From contig NC_088308.1 in assembly GCF_910592395.1 (NCBI RefSeq), positions 17,995,501 through 18,059,500 of the forward strand: 64,000 bases of DNA. The letters are read 5' to 3'. Under the pieces are notes generated by a model. It was given only the letters and a program-made list of their open reading frames with translations. It had not been told where the DNA came from and did not search any database. The position numbers and the translations under genes were made by a program. Source of the DNA: Lineus longissimus. Lineage: Eukaryota > Nemertea > Pilidiophora > Heteronemertea > Lineidae. How positions within the stretch are numbered: the stretch's first letter is position 1; every line of letters starts with the position of its first letter. Below, piece by piece: positions 59,401 through 64,000 of this stretch.

Positions 59401-61216
59401 GGTTATGGATTTTGTTTGGTGATGAGCACGAGCCACTAAAATTTTTGTTCAGCACATACCTAATTCACAAATTGAGAATCTGACAGCAAGTAAACCCACT
59501 CACCAACAGCTAATTCAATATTATTATGTAGTTCATGTAGTTAGCATGTCCCACCTATAGCATATGCCTATATGATCAACCCAAAAATCAATTCAACCAA
59601 ATTCCTGCCCTGCCAACAAGTACTTGATTGAGGCGAAATTTCTTTTCCAACCAAAAACAAGAAGAACAAGAACATGCATTGCCTTCAAGTCTTCGACTTT
59701 GAGGTGAAATGAAAGTTGATTTTTATCATCAAACTGTATGAAAAAGTAACATTTTACATGAAGCATCACAAAAGACATACAAAGTAAGAAAATTACAACA
59801 CAATGTTCAACTATTTCTACAAATGTTAACTTTCACAGCAACTGACTGGTGACTCAAAACAATCAACCGACAATTTACTCACCTCCTGGGTAATATACAG
59901 GGGCTTGATGCTGGTCTAAAGGGGGCCCTGAATTTTTAAAAAGGTAACTCGGGATATGGACCTGTTTGCTAGAGTATGCCAAAACTAAATTTCTAAAACT
60001 TTTACAACAACTGACTCATCAAAACAATCAACCAACAATTAACTCACCTCCTGGGTAATATACAGGAGCTTGATGCTGGTCTAAAGGGGGCCCTGAATTT
60101 TTAAAAAGGTAATTTGGGATATGAACCTGTTTGCTAGAGCATGCCAAAACCTACATGATTTTACAACCCACCCAACCCTGTCGTGCCCTTGACAGTGCAC
60201 ATCATCTTGTATTGTACACTTCAACCAACTGTGTAGGGTTACTTTAGACTATACTCTCTAAACTACAGGGTGAAAGCACAGTAGCACTTGCAGTAGCTTT
60301 TTCTACCGCATCCCCTCAAAGTTAACTTGGCGCAATGGGACCCAAAGGGTTAACGACGCTATCGCTGTGCGGTGTCAGTTTATGAGTAAGCACACTGTAA
60401 TGTATCAGAATGTCATGACTACCATTTGAACTGATGTAATGACTGGGGCCATTTGACATATCATTCAATCAATAAATGTTATCAAGGGAAAGTCCTAATG
60501 GTCCCAACAGATACAGGTCAACTCCATTTGCAGCAGGCTGAGAGATGAACAAGAACATTAATATACGTAGATTTGTACACCAGCACACATATCACTGAAA
60601 GGCACTACCAATACCATGTGCCTAGTTTTTACTATTTTTTATAGCCTGCTGAACAGTAGTTCCATTTTGTACTTTAGAGTTCATATTTTGGGTTCCAGGT
60701 CCCTGGTTTGAACCCCAACGGCGGCATGAGTCTCCAGACTGCCAGACAGGCCTCTTTATCTTAAAAACTGTTCGACTTAATCCACCAAATCGGTGCGATC
60801 AAAGATGCTCAGGGTGTGGCACTGAATGAGCAGCACGTCTAAAGTGTACTAAAAAGTTACACTGACCGGGTTTAAAGCGTGAAGTTGGATAATAACTTCT
60901 ACCTCTACCAGGACTACCTTCATGATGTACATGTTGTTAATCAGACACTTAACCCGAACCTTTGCTTTTCCCCGATGCAGGGTATGATGTTCTATTCGAT
61001 GATTTCCTGGTACATGTATACGACATGACTTCCTTGTTCACCAAGGTAGATAATATCCATTCATTTATCCATTCTTGTTAAAATGAAAATGTAACCCTGT
61101 CCTACCCACAGAATCTTCACTCCAAGACTATCATTTCTTTCTTACCTCCTTTTTCATTCTCTGAACCAGGGTATGGCGGGGGTGGAGCATCAGCCATCTT
61201 TATGAATTAGTTAGAC
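56439..61216 (-). CDS. LITAF-domain (LPS-induced TNF factor-like) protein
   Basis: Predicted 212-residue protein of the LITAF/CDIP family, whose members sit on the cytosolic face of late endosomes and lysosomes. Coding exons: 61146-61197 (exon continues as 5' UTR to 61216, after acceptor TTTTTCAG), 60048-60092, 59883-59927, 57965-58171, 57575-57755, 56439-56547; all phases agree. The start MADAPPPPYPG has a PPxY motif that in relatives binds NEDD4-type WW domains. Residues 18-32 and 33-47 are the same 15-residue exon twice. Residues 48-116 are Gly-Tyr-Pro-Pro-Gln rich. The LITAF domain has CPHC at 147-150, a hydrophobic stretch MAWLICCILFWIGCDLGCC (165-183), then LIPFC, KDV and CPNC at 199-202, ending WSRL. 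It has both zinc half-sites. A non-coding first exon is expected to the right of 61,219. Confidence 0.93.
58431..58518. repeat. Four-unit minisatellite
   Basis: Units of GTAACGTGTTGTGCAACATG with C/T and spacer variation, in a LITAF-like gene intron. GTTGTGCAAC is itself palindromic. Confidence 0.85.
59183..59219. repeat. 37-bp perfect palindrome
   Basis: 18-bp arms starting ACATGTATTTCAATTCAA around one central G, perfectly complementary; within a LITAF-like gene intron. Confidence 0.9.
59833..60152 (-). repeat. Tandem exon duplication in the LITAF-like gene
   Basis: Two 165-bp units, each with a 45-nt phase 1-1 exon (60048-60092 and 59883-59927) and similar flanking intron sequence. The exons differ by one silent base (GCT/GCC) and both encode GPPLDQHQAPVYYPG. 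Confidence 0.92.
60685..60790 (+). mobile_element. Possible tRNA-derived SINE fragment
   Basis: GGTCCCTGGTTTGAACCCCAAC contains a pol III B-box-like GGTTTGAACCC; no clear A box or tail was found. Weak support only. Confidence 0.2.
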
Positions 61217-61219
61217 CTG

Positions 61220-64000
61220 AAAAAGCACATTAAATTCACATGTATGATGACGAAGAAAACAGGACATGCACTGCATTTGGCTACAGAATTACTACTGGGT
61301 GGCACACAAAAAAAGGTCAGATGATGAGCTCAAATTTGAAACCAAAAGTATTGATCACACTCAGTGACTCACAGGGATACATGTAGCAGAAATTTGGTAA
61401 AAATTAAATTTTATATTTTGGTAGTTATTCAAGATCAAAAGTAGACAATCTTTTTTGTCTCAGCTATACAATATTTAAAACTCACATATTAGTAAGACTT
61501 CAAATCAACAGTTTTCTTGACACATACCATACATGTAACCTACTGACCTCATTACCCCAAACATGACAAGATTCCAGAAAATGATCTAATCTGACCCAAA
61601 TTTGAACAATAACCGAGGTGGTACCCGAACAAAACAGTTATTTAAACCACTACATTTTGTAGAGGTAGTCTGATCTTGACATTTCAAATCACATACAGTA
61701 CAACAATACAATCATCATGTATTCGTTTATAGGCCACACACAAATCATTTCTAAAGTCTATAAACACCATTTTTATTTGCAACGTCATTGTCATTCAATT
61801 CATCATCATATTTAATCTGAGCTCATACTCTGAAGAGAGCATTGTTAGTAAGGTTGGCAGAATTTGTTCTGTGATAGACCTGACGTCATATAGATCTGTC
61901 TACATGTAGTACACATCAACATGCACAATTCAAAGATATAAACAGTCTGTGCTTTAACTACCACAATTTCCTACACTCTCTCTTGGAATCGAGTTGAATT
62001 TGCATGTGATCAAGAGCTTCTCCTACATTTTAACATGTATTTACATGTATTTATGGTACCTGTTGACAAAATTCACTGAGGACAATATAAAAGCAGTTTA
62101 AAAAGGGTTATCCATTGTTATCTGTACATAATAATTCCATTGATTGATTGCTGGTGCTGACAAGGATGAAAAACTATATTGATATCTTTAGGGTGGCACT
62201 TCCAAGGTTGGGTGTATGCTGCCAAAGTAGGATGGGCCACCCTGAAAAATGGCTTTGTGGTCACTGGAGAACACTAGGGATGCGGCTACACGTAAATTGA
62301 CTACCTGTATGACAATAATGTCCGGCCATGGCTTGTATTGTACAAGTGAACTGTCAGCTTATACCTAGTTGAAAAAGTGATGTCACGCGAACAGAAAATG
62401 AGATAACCTGAACAGCTAAACCGCCGATTGGTCACGTTGGTAGCAGCAGGCCCTGGGAACAGTGGATGGTAGTAAGTCAAATTCGCCTCTACCTCAATGG
62501 CTCAATACACTTAATAACTGTTTGTTCGTATCGACCTGGCTATTTATTATTAGGGCCTATACGTGTTTTGAAGTGACCAGCTGTGCTTTGATTAATGTGC
62601 AACTGTTCGTAAGACCTCCCCTAGTTAGTAGACGTTTTGGTGGTGTGAAAGATTCAGCAGGCCGTTCAAGTCAATAATGAATGATTATGCGAACATTAAC
62701 AAGTCAAAGTGAAAGAGCCTGCCTAACTCGGGCTTTGGCCCGAGCCCCGCCAGGCCAGGCTGCACCGGGCGGGGCCAGCAGGGGGGAAGTCATTGAGGAT
62801 GTCAATGTGATTCGTGGATCTGCAGTACTGACACTGCAATGGATCGTTGATTTGCGAAGGTGGTGGTAGTGGTGGGTGTGGGAGGCACCCTGTTGGCAAC
62901 TTGGGTAATGTTGACCGGTTTTATTTCGTCGTCCTCAAGGCTCAATGGGCGACTTTTTCAGATTTGACTCCCATTTTCAAGCAAGATTTTCCACACAATT
63001 CTTCATATCCATTAATTTTATTGCAATCTCGACCTTTACTCGATCGAAAGCGTTCTGAAGAACAAAGTCAACCTACCCTAACACTCTAAAAATACCAGAA
63101 ATGTACAAAAACAATCCCAAAAATACCACAAAATTCCTTTTCCTTCTCGCGATTGTGCCCAGATCGCTTGAATGACGAGAATGGAATGACGACCACACAC
63201 CAATGCCTATATGATGACGTCACAAAGAATTGCGCAGGGAAATGCGGCGCGAATTTTAAATTTCGCGCCATAGTTCATGCAGTATCACTGTTTTCTTTGT
63301 CGCATTGTCTGTTCCTGCATGGGGTGACCTAGGTTCGGCTCCAGCACTTTTTTCATATACACAGTCTTTGAACTATTGTGGGTAGAATGCTGTTCGTAAC
63401 CTGCGCCGGGAGTAGGTGGTGAACGGATAAAGCGCACTGTGGGCAGTCAACGTACACTACTGAAACTTATGACATGATTATTTCACATCTGCGCGTCTCT
63501 CACCCAAGGTAATTTTACAATAAGGCCCACACCCTTACCTCATAGTATCGGCTTGCCCTCTCTTCAAGCCTCCTTGGCCTGCTTCGCAGTCGATATGACA
63601 GAGCTTGCGCACCTTCCGACTTCAACTCCGGCCGAAGTTAAATTATTGTCCTCTAGTAATAATCTGTTCGATTAATAACTAATTATCGAACGTTTTCGTA
63701 TCGTCCACCTGAACCAGTACAATAAGTTTTGTAATTCAAAATTGGACCTGCAGGTGTTCATAAGACGGATAAAACGAAGTCGTCACACCCAAGTTGTTGG
63801 CCATCACCGTGTGATTTCATTATTTCCGCCTTATCCATCGGTAGGAAAGGACAAGCTGAGACGACACTGTTTTACATCTCAATTTATTCAGTAATTTCTT
63901 CATAAAACTGTACTAGTCTCCGTACAGACACTCCTCAATCTGCTTGAAGAACGTAACTTTACATATCGACATAAAAATAAAATCGATATCGGTTGGATCT
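61220..64000. other. Upstream region of the LITAF-like gene
   Basis: No coding exon was recognised. A short GC-rich, CpG-containing patch with hairpin CGGGCTTTGGCCCG lies at about 62,725-62,790 and could mark a promoter or the missing non-coding first exon. Near 63,330 GGTTCGGCTCCAGCAC resembles a pol III B box. Both are suggestions only. Confidence 0.35.

Overview
This is nuclear DNA of an animal, most likely a marine invertebrate. The genes are split by GT-AG introns. They encode a full-length ABCC10/MRP7-type ABC transporter, a LITAF-domain protein and a locally expanded family of rhodopsin-like G-protein-coupled receptors (GPCRs). Introns and spacers are rich in small transposons and ACATGTA-type words. 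I cannot name the species. All recognised genes lie on the minus strand, so they read from high to low coordinates. Exon borders were worked out by hand from splice sites, phase and protein continuity.

Right part (56,439-61,216): a six-coding-exon gene for a 212-residue LITAF-domain protein. It has an N-terminal PPPPY motif, a 15-residue exon present twice in tandem, a Gly-Tyr-Pro-Pro-rich exon and an intact C-terminal zinc/membrane LITAF domain. Middle (38,445-47,585): a 17-coding-exon ABCC10-like transporter of 1,540 residues in which every intron phase matches. Between the two genes are decayed transposons (a non-LTR retrotransposon tail, a piggyBac-like MITE, pogo-like and other MITEs) and no convincing gene.

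Left part (1-38,444): a tandem array of two-exon GPCR genes directly downstream of ABCC10 and in the same orientation. I count nine receptor copies: eight with open frames of 344-348 residues and one pseudogene. There is also an orphan first exon. GPCR-1 and -2 form an older subgroup; GPCR-3 to -9 form a younger one with a period of about 3.1 kb. Six spacers of the younger part carry the last ~94 nt of the ABCC10 terminal exon, so the amplified unit was a segment running from ABCC10's 3' end through the receptor. Two later events are visible: a nearly perfect 3,138-bp tandem duplication (GPCR-6/-7/-8) and a 6,081-bp tandem duplication that copied the last ABCC10 exons. The latter placed a promoter-bearing GPCR first exon upstream of ABCC10 NBD2 exons, in a phase that allows an in-frame GPCR-ABC fusion (32,364-34,089). 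A third, decayed ABCC10 3' copy lies at 736-2,162, so the array probably continues past the left edge.

The receptors have seven-helix landmarks (N1.50, D2.50, DR at helix 3, P5.50, P6.50) but lack W4.50, the helix 3-loop disulfide cysteines and the proline of NPxxY. Ligand and function are unknown. GPCR-1 to GPCR-9 are labels used only here.
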